From positions 186,001-250,000 of the forward strand of contig NZ_PYOG01000001.1 in the NCBI RefSeq assembly GCF_003026815.1: a stretch of DNA of 64,000 nucleotides, in the 5' to 3' direction. The stretch is from Photobacterium damselae. GTDB taxonomy: Bacteria; Pseudomonadota; Gammaproteobacteria; Enterobacterales; Vibrionaceae. Positions 47,881 to 57,189 of the stretch are shown here, in pieces (positions within the stretch are counted from its first letter, which is position 1; the number at the start of each line of letters is the position of its first letter). The notes beneath the pieces are model-generated. The model saw only the letters and a program-made list of their open reading frames with translations. It made no database searches and was not told the DNA's origin. The translations under genes were made by a program, and so were the position numbers.

Positions 47881-48855
47881 ATGTCATTTTTGTCACAGTT
47901 TACCTCCCCTAGCAAACTGAAAAAACGCGGTATTATGGGGATGAACCAGCGTAACCACAGTTACATTGGCCGCTATAATGATCGTAGTCGTTACCCGTTG
48001 GTAGATAACAAGTTAAAAACCAAGATTGTCGCGCAAGAGTACGGCGCGACAGTTCCAGAACTGATTGGTATTATTGACAGTCAAGCGACCGTTAAAACCA
48101 TCCATAATATGGTAAAAGATTGGCCTGGATTTGTGATTAAACCGGCACAAGGTTCTGGTGGTAAAGGCATATTGGTGATCGTCAAACATAAAGATGGTGT
48201 CTATGTAAAACCATCAGGTGCAGAGATCAACAAGGAAGATGTAGAGCGTCATATTACCAATACACTAGCAGGTCTATTCTCGCTAGGGGGTAAGAATGAT
48301 GTTGCCATGGTCGAAAACCTGATTGAGTTTGATAATGTCTTTGATGGCTTTAGCTATGAAGGTGTTCCGGATGTTCGTGTTATCGTATTCAAAGGATACC
48401 CTGTAATGGCGATGATGCGTTGTTCAACGTCAGCCTCTGATGGTAAAGCGAACCTTCACCAAGGCGCTGTCGGTGTTGGTATCGATATTGCCAGCGGAAA
48501 GGCTATACGTGCAGTGCAGTTTAATAAACCGATCGAACGTCACCCAGATACCGATAGGTTATTAAGCGAGTTAGAAGTTCCTAACTGGGAAAAACTACTA
48601 ACCTTAGCCTCAAGTGCGTGGGAAATGACAGGACTGGGTTATATGGGTACCGACATGGTCTTGGATAAAAAACTTGGCCCTATGGTTCTAGAGCTAAATG
48701 CTCGTCCCGGTCTTGCTATTCAAATTGCGAATGGCTGTGGTTTGTTACCCCGTTTGCGCCATATTGAGATGATGGGAACATCATTTAGAATGCCAACACC
48801 TGAAGAGCGTGTTGCCTATTCTGCCCATCAATTTGGTGCTAAACCACAGTTCTGA
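47881..48855 (+). CDS. ATP-grasp alpha-L-glutamate ligase-like protein (RimK-related)
   Basis: This 324-aa cytoplasmic ATP-grasp enzyme is of the RimK-related family. The phosphate-binding loop is FVIKPAQGSGGKGILVI, and the magnesium-binding end is MVLELNARPGLAIQIANG. N-terminal NQRNHSYIGRYNDRSRYPLVDN is conserved in this subfamily. RimK relatives add glutamate or other amino acids to a carboxyl group. Its natural substrate is not known. Gene spacing of three bases to the 7TM gene implies tight co-expression. A terminator follows. Confidence 0.87.
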   Translation: MSFLSQFTSPSKLKKRGIMGMNQRNHSYIGRYNDRSRYPLVDNKLKTKIVAQEYGATVPELIGIIDSQATVKTIHNMVKDWPGFVIKPAQGSGGKGILVIVKHKDGVYVKPSGAEINKEDVERHITNTLAGLFSLGGKNDVAMVENLIEFDNVFDGFSYEGVPDVRVIVFKGYPVMAMMRCSTSASDGKANLHQGAVGVGIDIASGKAIRAVQFNKPIERHPDTDRLLSELEVPNWEKLLTLASSAWEMTGLGYMGTDMVLDKKLGPMVLELNARPGLAIQIANGCGLLPRLRHIEMMGTSFRMPTPEERVAYSAHQFGAKPQF

Positions 48856-48898
48856 TCAAACGAATATTGATAACCATCTAATATAGACATCTAATCTA

Positions 48899-48927
48899 AG
48901 CCTCGACTCTCCCATCGAGGCTTTTTT
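48899..48927 (+). terminator. Terminator of the ATP-grasp operon
   Basis: GCCTCGA and TCGAGGC pair and are followed by TTTTTT, 44 bases after the ligase stop. Confidence 0.92.
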
Positions 48928-48999
48928 CTATTTTTCTCTCAAGTTTTTTTGCGTCTAACCGATAACATTACTGAGTTTATTATTAACCCTGTGATTTTT

Positions 49000-49533
49000 A
49001 TGACGGCTGTCCATACCTTAGACAAAGCACAACTTATCAACGAGATTCAACTGGGCAATCAGTTAGGTCATGCCGTTGAGCAAGGACGTCGTTCAGATTT
49101 TGCTCTTATGTTGGCCCTGCTTTCTCCAGACTTTCTAGAGAACACTCCCGTTGATCATATTGATAATAAACCCGTTACCGACTCCCAGCTTCGTGGCTAC
49201 TTTGAATTACAAGACTCTCGCCCATTAACCACATCCGAATTTTGTTATGAGCGAGGAGCAGTACAAGCTGAAGCATTTCACCAAGGTGGGTTGGCAAGTT
49301 GCCGACTCATGGATGGTTTACAGCCTATTGCACTTACTTTTCCACCACAAGATACGAAAGGGATGCCTGAAGAGCTATATCATAACCTATCAGGTCACGA
49401 GCGTCGTAAATTGCCGCCAACAGAAATAATTGTACCAGAGTCTTCACCTCAACGACTTTATGGTGCGCTAGTACAAGCAAAACGCTTTGCTGAAATGCAA
49501 GCACAAGCACCACAGATCTACGCAACAGCTTAG
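49000..49533 (+). CDS. VC2046/SO_2500 family protein
   Basis: The 177-aa soluble protein (I use ATG at 49000, MTAVHTLDKAQLINEIQLG; the frame is open further up to a TTG at 48949 but that lies just after the terminator) belongs to a family known from Vibrio and Shewanella and without assigned function. Typical parts are HAVEQGRRSDFALMLALLS and the C-terminal NLSGHERRKLPPTE. No ribosome site stands out. Confidence 0.75.
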   Translation: MTAVHTLDKAQLINEIQLGNQLGHAVEQGRRSDFALMLALLSPDFLENTPVDHIDNKPVTDSQLRGYFELQDSRPLTTSEFCYERGAVQAEAFHQGGLASCRLMDGLQPIALTFPPQDTKGMPEELYHNLSGHERRKLPPTEIIVPESSPQRLYGALVQAKRFAEMQAQAPQIYATA

Positions 49534-49764
49534 TTTCTAGCGTAATGTTGCATAGCTGCCTACATATCCCCACCTAATTATTACCATACAAATTACTGTT
49601 TTATAAATTTCGTGAACTCACTCATAGCTTATTCATCCAAACTATTAGCAACAAGCAAACTTTTACTACCATCAAAATAAAGAATAAAACCAAGTAAGTT
49701 GATAAGTAATCGATCACCGTCTCTATTGGCTAGTAGGGTTAACGAATTTCTAGTAGGAGAAAAT

Positions 49765-50445
49765 ATGCAAATCGCTCAATCTGTTGTCGTCATTACTGCT
49801 GCTGGCAGCGCCATCGGTCGGGCTATGGCTATGCATTTTTCTCAATTAGGTGCTCATATCGCTCTTATTGATACAGATGCATCTCACCTTCAAACGACAT
49901 TAGAGTGCTGTCAAACATTGAAAAATCCATGTCACGGCTACCTAATAAAAGATCTGACAGAGGCAAACATTCATCAAATCGGACTCAAAGTACTTCAGGA
50001 TTTTGGCTCAATAGATATCCTCGTAAATTGCTGGCAAGGTATTGTGTTGCCAAACCTTTTAAGTAGCCACTCAGAAGAACATATGACTCAAGCCCTTACC
50101 CAAGACTCTACCCTATTTTTTTCCTTTGGTCGTTTTATTGCTAACTATATGAAATCAAATAAAAGAGCTGGTGTGATATTAAATGTGATCACATCAGAAA
50201 CCTTAGATACGGCCAATTATACTATCGGAAATAAGGCGATGATTGCGGGCCTAACACAAAACTGGGCAAAAGAGTTAAAACACTTCGATGTTCGGGTAGG
50301 AAGTATTGTGCCAATCTCATACCAAGAGACAAATACATCTGCCCCTCTGTCTCTCTCAATGCAGTATGAAATGGTTCGAAGTGCTGAATATATTGTTGAA
50401 AATGACTACTTTAATGGCCGAATCATTGAAGCTGAACATCAATAA
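49765..50445 (+). CDS. Short-chain dehydrogenase/reductase family protein, degenerate active site
   Basis: The 226-aa protein (ATG at 49765 with AGGAG ahead; a longer frame from 49699 has none) has a Rossmann start VVITAAGSAIGRAMAMHFS. The usual NNAG is replaced by NCWQG, and the catalytic YxxxK is Y-T-I-G-N-K, one residue too long. It therefore may not be a standard NAD(P)-dependent oxidoreductase. It is convergent with adhE, with a shared terminator. The substrate is unknown. Confidence 0.75.
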   Translation: MQIAQSVVVITAAGSAIGRAMAMHFSQLGAHIALIDTDASHLQTTLECCQTLKNPCHGYLIKDLTEANIHQIGLKVLQDFGSIDILVNCWQGIVLPNLLSSHSEEHMTQALTQDSTLFFSFGRFIANYMKSNKRAGVILNVITSETLDTANYTIGNKAMIAGLTQNWAKELKHFDVRVGSIVPISYQETNTSAPLSLSMQYEMVRSAEYIVENDYFNGRIIEAEHQ

Positions 50446-50478
50446 CAACTTAATTTCTTACATAAAAGACAGACAGAA

Positions 50479-50505
50479 AAAAACCCGCTACATGAGCGGG
50501 TTTTT
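50479..50505. terminator. Bidirectional terminator between SDR gene and adhE
   Basis: AAAAACCCGCT and AGCGGGTTTTT pair around a five-base loop, with T tracts on both strands. Confidence 0.93.
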
Positions 50506-50528
50506 AATTTAAGGTCTAAAACTAATGA

Positions 50529-53222
50529 TTAAGCTTTTGCTTTCTCTTTCTTAGTTTTTGCTGGTTTCTCAGTTAGAGGCTCAGACTTCTTAATCACTGT
50601 AGTGCCTTCGAAAGTCTCGCCTTCAACGAAAGCTTTACCGTAGTAAGATGCTAGTAGTACATCTTTAAGCTCAGCAATTAGAGGGTAACGAGGGTTTGCA
50701 CCAGTACACTGGTCATCAAACGCTTCTACTGATAGCTCATCAAGCTTAGCTAGGAAGTCAGCCTCTGGAACACCTGCTGCCTGAATAGACATAGGGATTT
50801 CTAGGTTAACTTTTAGCTCATCTAACCAAGTTAGTAGACGCTCAATCTTCTGTGCAGTGCGGTCGCCTGGCTGAGATAGACCTAGGTGATCAGCAACTTC
50901 TGCGTAACGACGACGAGCTTGTGGGCGGTCGTACTGAGAGAATGCAGTCTGCTTAGTTGGGTTATCGTTCGCGTTGTAACGAACCACGTTAGAAATCAAC
51001 AGTGCGTTAGCTAGACCGTGTGGAATATGGAATTCTGCACCCAGTTTGTGAGCCATTGAGTGACATACACCTAGGAATGCGTTAGCAAACGCGATACCAG
51101 CGATAGTTGCCGCATTGTGAACTTTCTCACGAGCAATTGGATCTTTAGCACCATTTGCATAGCTAGATGGTAGGTATTCTTTTAGCATCTTAAGTGCTTG
51201 TAGAGCCTGACCGTCTGAGTATTCGTTAGCAAGTACTGATACATAAGCTTCTAGTGCGTGAGTTACCGCATCGTAACCACCAAATGCAGTTAGAGACTTA
51301 GGCATGTTCATCACAAGGTTTGCATCAACGATAGCCATGTTTGGTGTTAGTTCGTAGTCAGCAAGTGGGTACTTAGCACCAGTCTTATCGTCTGTTACAA
51401 CCGCAAATGGTGTTACTTCAGAACCAGTACCAGAGGTAGTTGTGATACATACAAGCTCAGCTTTTTGACCCATTTTAGGGAACTTGAAGATACGCTTACG
51501 AATATCCATAAAGCGCATTGCAAGGTCTTCAAAACATGTTTCTGGGTGCTCGTACATTACCCACATGATCTTAGCCGCATCCATTGGAGAACCGCCACCA
51601 AGAGCAAGAATAACGTCTGGTTGGAAGCTCTTCATCATTTCAGCACCCTTCTCTACTACAGATAGAGTTGGATCAGCTTCTACGTCAAAGAAAGTTTGAA
51701 CTTCCATACCTTGAGCTTTAAGCAGTGCGACGATTTCATCTGCATAACCGTTGTTAAATAGGAAACGGTCAGTTACTAGGAATGCGCGTTTCTTACCTTC
51801 AAGGTCGCTAAGTGCGATTGGAAGGCTACCACGACGGAAGTAGATTGATTTAGGTAGTTTGTGCCACAACATATTTTCAGCTCGCTTCGCTACTGTCTTC
51901 TTGTTGATAAGGTGCTTAGGACCCACGTTCTCAGAGATAGAGTTACCACCCCAAGAACCACAACCTAGAGTTAGAGACGGTGCAACGTTAAAGTTGTAAA
52001 GGTCACCGATACCACCGTGAGTAGTAGGGATGTTTACAAGAATACGAGCTGTTTTTAGACGGTCACCAAAGTACTTGATACGGTCAGCGTTTACGTCTTG
52101 GTTAGTGTATAGGCCAGATGTGTGACCGATACCACCGATTTCAACCATAGTTACTGCTTGGTCAACCGCATTTTCAAATGAAGTTGCACGGAACATACCT
52201 AGAGTTGGAGATAGTTTTTCGTGAGCAAATTCATCATCAGCGCTTACCTGTAGGCCTTCACCGATAAGAATTTTCGTTGCAGCAGGAACTTTAACACCTG
52301 CCATTTCAGCAATCTTAACTGCTGGCTGACCAACGATATCTGCGTTTAGTGCACCATTAATAAGCAGTACTTTACGAACTTTATCTGCTTCTTCTTTAGT
52401 TAGAACATAACCGTTATGAGAAGCAAAACGCTCTTTAACTTCATCGTAAACTTCGTCCATAACGATAACTGCCTGCTCAGAAGCACACACTACACCGTTA
52501 TCGAAAGTCTTAGACATAAGAACAGAAGCTACAGCACGCTTAACGTCAGCAGTTTCATCAATAACAACAGGAACGTTACCAGCACCAACACCGATAGCAG
52601 GCTTACCAGAAGAGTATGCTGCTTTAACCATGCCTGGACCACCAGTAGCAAGGATAAGGTTGATATCATCGTGCTTCATTAGGGCATTTGAAAGTTCAAC
52701 AGATGGCTGATCAATCCAGCCAATGATGTCTTTTGGTGCACCGGCTGCTACTGCTGCATCAAGAACAAGTTTTGCTGCTGCGTTAGTAGATTCTTTAGCA
52801 CGTGGGTGTGGTGAGAAGATAATTGCGTTACGTGTTTTTAGAGAGATTAGAGATTTGAAGATTGCTGTAGAGGTTGGGTTAGTCGTTGGAACGATACCAC
52901 AGATGATACCTACAGGCTCAGCAATAGTCATAGTGCCGAACTCGTCATTCACTTCAAGAATGCCGCAAGTTTTTTCATCTTTGTATTTGTTGTAGATAAA
53001 TTCTGATGCGAAGTGGTTTTTGATAACCTTATCTTCAACAATACCCATTCCAGATTCAGCAACAGCCTGTTGAGCTAGAGGGATACGAGCGTTGTTTGCA
53101 GCAAGAGAAGCAGCGCGGAAGATTTTATCCACTTGCTCTTGAGAGAAAGTTGCGAACTCTTTCTGAGCTGCTTTAACACGCGCAATCATTGCATCTAGTT
53201 CAGCCATATTTGTTACAGGCAT
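50529..53222 (-). CDS. adhE: Bifunctional acetaldehyde-CoA/alcohol dehydrogenase
   Basis: AdhE reduces acetyl-CoA to ethanol during fermentation. The 897-aa protein has an N-terminal aldehyde dehydrogenase half (about 1-440; catalytic Cys in DNGVVCASEQAV) and a C-terminal iron-dependent alcohol dehydrogenase half (about 450-870; NAD loop GGGSPMDAAK, metal ligands in HSMAHKLGAEFHIPHGLANA). Family members form spirosome filaments. Length fits (E. coli 891), with a Lys-rich tail. The leader upstream is long and has FNR- and CRP-like sites; ychE lies beyond it as in E. coli. Confidence 0.97.
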   Translation of the reverse strand: MPVTNMAELDAMIARVKAAQKEFATFSQEQVDKIFRAASLAANNARIPLAQQAVAESGMGIVEDKVIKNHFASEFIYNKYKDEKTCGILEVNDEFGTMTIAEPVGIICGIVPTTNPTSTAIFKSLISLKTRNAIIFSPHPRAKESTNAAAKLVLDAAVAAGAPKDIIGWIDQPSVELSNALMKHDDINLILATGGPGMVKAAYSSGKPAIGVGAGNVPVVIDETADVKRAVASVLMSKTFDNGVVCASEQAVIVMDEVYDEVKERFASHNGYVLTKEEADKVRKVLLINGALNADIVGQPAVKIAEMAGVKVPAATKILIGEGLQVSADDEFAHEKLSPTLGMFRATSFENAVDQAVTMVEIGGIGHTSGLYTNQDVNADRIKYFGDRLKTARILVNIPTTHGGIGDLYNFNVAPSLTLGCGSWGGNSISENVGPKHLINKKTVAKRAENMLWHKLPKSIYFRRGSLPIALSDLEGKKRAFLVTDRFLFNNGYADEIVALLKAQGMEVQTFFDVEADPTLSVVEKGAEMMKSFQPDVILALGGGSPMDAAKIMWVMYEHPETCFEDLAMRFMDIRKRIFKFPKMGQKAELVCITTTSGTGSEVTPFAVVTDDKTGAKYPLADYELTPNMAIVDANLVMNMPKSLTAFGGYDAVTHALEAYVSVLANEYSDGQALQALKMLKEYLPSSYANGAKDPIAREKVHNAATIAGIAFANAFLGVCHSMAHKLGAEFHIPHGLANALLISNVVRYNANDNPTKQTAFSQYDRPQARRRYAEVADHLGLSQPGDRTAQKIERLLTWLDELKVNLEIPMSIQAAGVPEADFLAKLDELSVEAFDDQCTGANPRYPLIAELKDVLLASYYGKAFVEGETFEGTTVIKKSEPLTEKPAKTKKEKAKA

Positions 53223-53378
53223 AGTTAACTCCTAAACTTAATATTGAAAACTTTTTAGTAAGGATACGTTCTCAATCCTTTATGCCACTCGTTGTTTTCC
53301 GTTATAACAACTCAGCAACACACATACTTAGTAAATTGCTTTCAAAACTGATTATAAAATTTCACACCATGAAAAAAC

Positions 53379-53392
53379 TTGATTTAGATCAT
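53379..53392. promoter_or_regulatory. FNR-like box in the adhE leader
   Basis: TTGATTTAGATCAT matches TTGAT-N4-ATCAA in all but the last base, 157 bases before the adhE start. Confidence 0.55.
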
Positions 53393-53573
53393 TTGCTGTT
53401 AAAAATTTACATTTTTCATCAAAATTTGATCTAAGCAGTTAAAAATCAACAAGTTAAAATCATTTTCTGTGATCGTTAAGCTTGTTTTTGGCGAATATAG
53501 ACTTTAATCAGTTTCTTCGCGTAAGGAAATAATATGTAATATTTCTACATTTATTACTAAATCCTACGCATTT

Positions 53574-53589
53574 TGTGACAAAAATCACT
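53574..53589. promoter_or_regulatory. CRP-like box in the adhE leader
   Basis: TGTGACAAAAATCACT matches TGTGA-N6-TCACA in all but the last base, 352 bases before the adhE start. Confidence 0.55.
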
Positions 53590-54022
53590 ATTTATTTGTT
53601 CATCTGGTCAATTTTGTTGCATATATTCTAGCACGCCAGCCGCCCAAACAGATAATAGCTTGTTATTTGATTTACACAAACAAAACAAAATTAAAATTTA
53701 TGACAAAACATTTCAATGCCCCAGCTCGAATCAGATTAAATAATTAAAACAACAAGATCTTCAAATCACGACTTTAACGGCCAGCTTGTCACTCTTGCTG
53801 TTAAAATTTACTTGGAGGTAATTAGAGCAATTTTAAAATCGATTTCTGTCCCTCAATAGCTAGATATTTTGCTTGAGCCACGCCCTATTGATAGCTTAAA
53901 GTATCGCCAATTAGAGAAATACAGGCACTCATATTCATTTATTATGACTGGCTATCCAAACATAACAAATGGCCATGCTTTATATTCTCATCCATCGACA
54001 CTTACATGATGTGGTTACTTCA

Positions 54023-54661
54023 ATGCCATCTTTAGAATTTGCTATTTTCCTTCAATTTTTTGTGGGGTTAATCGCCGCAGTTAATCCGATAGGCATCATG
54101 CCTGTTTACGTTTCATTGACGGGCCATATGACACCAGAAGAGCGAAACCGAACGGCCTTAACCGCCAACGTTGCGGTTGCCATTATTCTGATTGTTTCGT
54201 TATTAGCTGGGCAGTGGTTACTGGATATGTTCAGTATCTCACTAGATTCGTTCCGAGTTGCCGGGGGCCTACTACTTCTGACTATCGCATTCTCGATGAT
54301 GAGCGGAAAAATAGGTGAAGGAAAACAGAACAAACAAGAAATATCAGAATCGGTCAGTCGAGAGCAAATTGGTGTTGTTCCATTGGCCATGCCTCTTTTA
54401 GCAGGACCTGGTGCTATCAGTTCAACCATCGTTTATGGTTCGCGTTATCCAGGTTTAACCAGCATCTTAGGCATCGCGGCAACCATTATTACCTTTGCAT
54501 TTTGTTGTTGGTTACTGTTTAGAGCGGCCCCTCTTATTGTGCGAGTGCTTGGTCAAACTGGTATTAACGTTATTACTCGAATTATGGGCTTAATCCTTGC
54601 TGCATTAGGTATTGAATTTATCGCCAATGGATTACGTGCGCTGTTTCCAGGTTTAACTTAA
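54023..54661 (+). CDS. ychE: MarC/NAAT family inner-membrane protein YchE
   Basis: This is a six-TM membrane protein of the MarC (UPF0056) family. I choose ATG at 54023 (MPSLEFAIFLQFFVGLIAAVNP, 212 aa), which aligns with E. coli YchE (215 aa); a longer form begins at 53969. Shared stretches are SLTGHMTPEERNRTAL, MISGK-type SMMSGKIGEGKQNKQE, VPLAMPLLAGPGAISSTIV and TRIMGLILAALGIEFI. adhE-ychE neighbourhood is conserved in Enterobacteria. The transport role is not established. Confidence 0.9.
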   Translation: MPSLEFAIFLQFFVGLIAAVNPIGIMPVYVSLTGHMTPEERNRTALTANVAVAIILIVSLLAGQWLLDMFSISLDSFRVAGGLLLLTIAFSMMSGKIGEGKQNKQEISESVSREQIGVVPLAMPLLAGPGAISSTIVYGSRYPGLTSILGIAATIITFAFCCWLLFRAAPLIVRVLGQTGINVITRIMGLILAALGIEFIANGLRALFPGLT

Positions 54662-54730
54662 TGAATCATTTGCCTGATATAATTAAATTTATGCCATTTG
54701 ATGCTATAATCAGGCAGAAATAAATCGCTA

Positions 54731-54757
54731 AAAAGCCTCGCTAAGTTCGAGGCTTTT
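54731..54757 (+). terminator. Terminator between ychE and the ion channel gene
   Basis: AAAAGCCTCG and CGAGGCTTTT pair around a seven-base loop and are followed by ATTTTA. Confidence 0.85.
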
Positions 54758-54788
54758 ATTTTACTGATCCGAATAGACATTCCTCGTT

Positions 54789-55607
54789 ATGGTTACTCTC
54801 ACTCCACGCCAACGCCTTTATCAAATCATTTTTGGAACTCAAACTCGATATGGTCAACTCTTTGATATTGGTCTAATTATTGCCATTATCAGTTCCGAGG
54901 TAATTTTAATTATTTCATCTGTTACCAGTATTGAATCCAAGTTTTCTACAACACTTTATATTTTAGAGTGGTTCTTTACCCTTCTATTTACTGTTGAGTA
55001 TATTTTGCGGCTTTACTGCTCGCCAAAACCCTGGGCTTATGCGCGAAGTTTTTATGGCCTAATTGACTTAATTGCGATTGTGCCAGCTTATATCGCGTTC
55101 TTTATTCCGGGTTCAAACTATCTATTAATCGTACGTTTAATCCGAGTACTGCGAATCTTTAGAGTGCTAAAACTTGCACGTTATCTTAGAGATTCCAATA
55201 TCTTATTACGTTCCTTAATGCAGGCTCAGCGCAAGATACTCGTCTTTTTTAGCTCAGTTTTGGTCCTTGTAACCGTCTTTGGCTCTTTGATGTTTATCAT
55301 TGAAGGACCTGATAATGGTTTCACGAGTATTCCACAAAGTATTTATTGGGCAATTGTGACAATCACGACTGTCGGTTATGGTGATCTCGTCCCCCATACA
55401 GTGTTAGGTAAAGCAGTGGCATCGCTTACTATGCTGTTAGGCTATTCAATATTAGCAGTACCAACAGGTATTATTACGGCTGAAATTAACCAAGAAATTA
55501 ACCACCATAAGGCACTTATTCGTTGCCCTAATTGTGCAACAAGCGGCCATGATATGGATGCTGATTACTGCAGAAAATGTGGTAGTAAACTTCCTGAGCA
55601 CCTTTAA
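54789..55607 (+). CDS. Voltage-gated potassium channel with C-terminal zinc ribbon
   Basis: The 272-aa six-TM ion channel has an S4 sensor with regularly spaced Arg (IVRLIRVLRIFRVLKLARYLR, about 114-134, given in parts: RLIRVLRIF and RVLKLARYLR) and a pore with the K+ filter TVGYGD at 194-199. After S6 a cytoplasmic tail ends in a zinc-ribbon-like RCPNC...CRKC (Cys246, 249, 261, 264). Members conduct K+ in response to voltage. The zinc ribbon could control assembly or gating. It is a single gene with terminators on both sides. Confidence 0.88.
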   Translation: MVTLTPRQRLYQIIFGTQTRYGQLFDIGLIIAIISSEVILIISSVTSIESKFSTTLYILEWFFTLLFTVEYILRLYCSPKPWAYARSFYGLIDLIAIVPAYIAFFIPGSNYLLIVRLIRVLRIFRVLKLARYLRDSNILLRSLMQAQRKILVFFSSVLVLVTVFGSLMFIIEGPDNGFTSIPQSIYWAIVTITTVGYGDLVPHTVLGKAVASLTMLLGYSILAVPTGIITAEINQEINHHKALIRCPNCATSGHDMDADYCRKCGSKLPEHL

Positions 55608-55705
55608 GAAAGTAAAAAAAGAGCATCAAAAAATACCCATAAATAGGTATTCAACTTTATTTTACAGATTAAAATAAAACTACAACTTAATAACATTCAA
55701 AAGAA

Positions 55706-55740
55706 AAAGAGACGATATCATCTTGTAATATCGTCTCTTT
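55706..55740. terminator. Bidirectional terminator between channel gene and glpQ
   Basis: AAAGAGACGATAT and ATATCGTCTCTTT form a 13-bp perfect stem, with T tracts on both strands. Confidence 0.93.
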
Positions 55741-55819
55741 TTTATATTTAACAATAGAGTTGTAACGAAATTGTTTTGATTGTTATTTCAAATCAGAAAC
55801 TACTCAATTGATTAATTAT

Positions 55820-56905
55820 TCATTTTTTTGAATTTTGCTGTCTTAAATAATCAACAGCTTTATCAGGAAAGTCAGTAAATACACCATCGACATTAGCGGT
55901 TTTATAAAATACTTCTAACATTCCATTAAAGTCATCAGTATAAGCAGGAATACGCCCTTTATCGGCTCTAAAGGTATATGGATGAACGACCATGCCATTT
56001 TCATGGGCGGCCTTAACCAACCCAGTTAACTGAATATTGTCTTTCGTTGATTTATCAGAGACCACCATTGGTTTCCATGGACCGATACCATCAGCGTATT
56101 TAGACAGCTTTTTCATCCCATCAGGTTTAAACATCCAATCGTAGCTATAAGGCTGGGCTTTACCGTCTTTGTCATACACCATGGTCTCATTCCAATCAGT
56201 GTATGCCATCAACTGAACCAAATTTAAATCCATATCGAGCTCTGGCATTAACTCGTCATTAATACGCTTAAGTTCGTTAAAGTCAAAAGTTTGCAGATAG
56301 ACTTTGCTGTCTTTATTTGTATAACCATATTGTTTTAATACTTTAAGTACCGCTTTACTGATGTCCTTACCTTCATGACGATGGAACCATGGCGCTTTAA
56401 TTTCTGGATAAAGACCAATATCATAGCCTAATGTTTTATTAAGCCCTTGAATCATCTCTATTTCTTCTTGGAAGGTAGGAACTGTGAAATGTGACTTCCA
56501 CATAGGAAAACGATCAGGGAAACCTTGAACTTGTTTGCCGTTTTCAATATTAAAGCCTTCCGTTACTGTCAGTTGCTTAATTTCAGGTAAAGTGAAATCA
56601 ATCGCATAATAACGACCATCTTTACGGGCTCGATCTGGGAAAACTTCAGCTACGTTTGTCACACGATCTAAATAATGATCATGTAAAACCACTAGCTGAT
56701 TATCTTTCGTCATCACAACATCCTGCTCAATATAGTCAGGGTGCATTGCATAAGCCAAAGCTTTTGCGGGTAAAGTATGTTCAGGTAGATAGCCTGATGC
56801 ACCTCGGTGCGCTACTACAATTTTGTCGGAGAGATCAGATTGGGCAAAAGCAGAAGGAGCTAACATTGCAGCAGTTAATGCCAAGGTTAAGCCTAATTTT
56901 GTCAT
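55820..56905 (-). CDS. glpQ: Periplasmic glycerophosphodiester phosphodiesterase
   Basis: GlpQ hydrolyses glycerophosphodiesters to glycerol-3-phosphate and an alcohol. The 361-aa protein has a signal peptide (cleavage after AFA near residue 21) and a TIM barrel with VVAHRGASGYLPEHTL, DYIEQDVVMTKD, VVLHDHYLDRVT, LYPEIKAPWFH and VFTDFPDKAVDYL. The catalytic His pair and Glu are present. It has an AAGGA ribosome site and stands alone; no glpT is adjacent. Confidence 0.96.
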   Translation of the reverse strand: MTKLGLTLALTAAMLAPSAFAQSDLSDKIVVAHRGASGYLPEHTLPAKALAYAMHPDYIEQDVVMTKDNQLVVLHDHYLDRVTNVAEVFPDRARKDGRYYAIDFTLPEIKQLTVTEGFNIENGKQVQGFPDRFPMWKSHFTVPTFQEEIEMIQGLNKTLGYDIGLYPEIKAPWFHRHEGKDISKAVLKVLKQYGYTNKDSKVYLQTFDFNELKRINDELMPELDMDLNLVQLMAYTDWNETMVYDKDGKAQPYSYDWMFKPDGMKKLSKYADGIGPWKPMVVSDKSTKDNIQLTGLVKAAHENGMVVHPYTFRADKGRIPAYTDDFNGMLEVFYKTANVDGVFTDFPDKAVDYLRQQNSKK

Positions 56906-57139
56906 TATTATTTGTCCTTAAAGTATTAATCCAACTTAAATATTGAGTCTTATATGAATAGTGAAACTCTTATCTAAAGTTCGAACAAATAGTACGAGAT
57001 ATTTATGACAAATTTTCGACAGCAATAGCAAAATGTGATCAATTTTGCTCGAACAAGCATAGTTAATGTTCGAATAGTGATCTTGGTGCAAATTCCTATT
57101 AGGACAATTTAAAAAAACATTATGATTTGAAGATATATT

Positions 57140-57171
57140 AAAAGGCTAACAGCAATAACTCTTAGCCTTTT
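57140..57171 (-). terminator. Terminator of the RCC1-like lipoprotein gene
   Basis: AAAAGGCTAA and TTAGCCTTTT pair around a 12-base loop, 19 bases after the stop. Confidence 0.88.
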
Positions 57172-57189
57172 ATTTTATAAAATCAGTTC

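Larger units (their letters stand above)
53223..53968. other. Long adhE leader and adhE-ychE intergenic region
   Basis: About 750 bases hold no gene. They contain an FNR-like box (53379-53392), a CRP-like box (53574-53589) and AT-rich repeats of GTTAAAA type. E. coli adhE also has a long regulated leader, so this fits an oxygen- and carbon-responsive promoter region. Confidence 0.6.
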
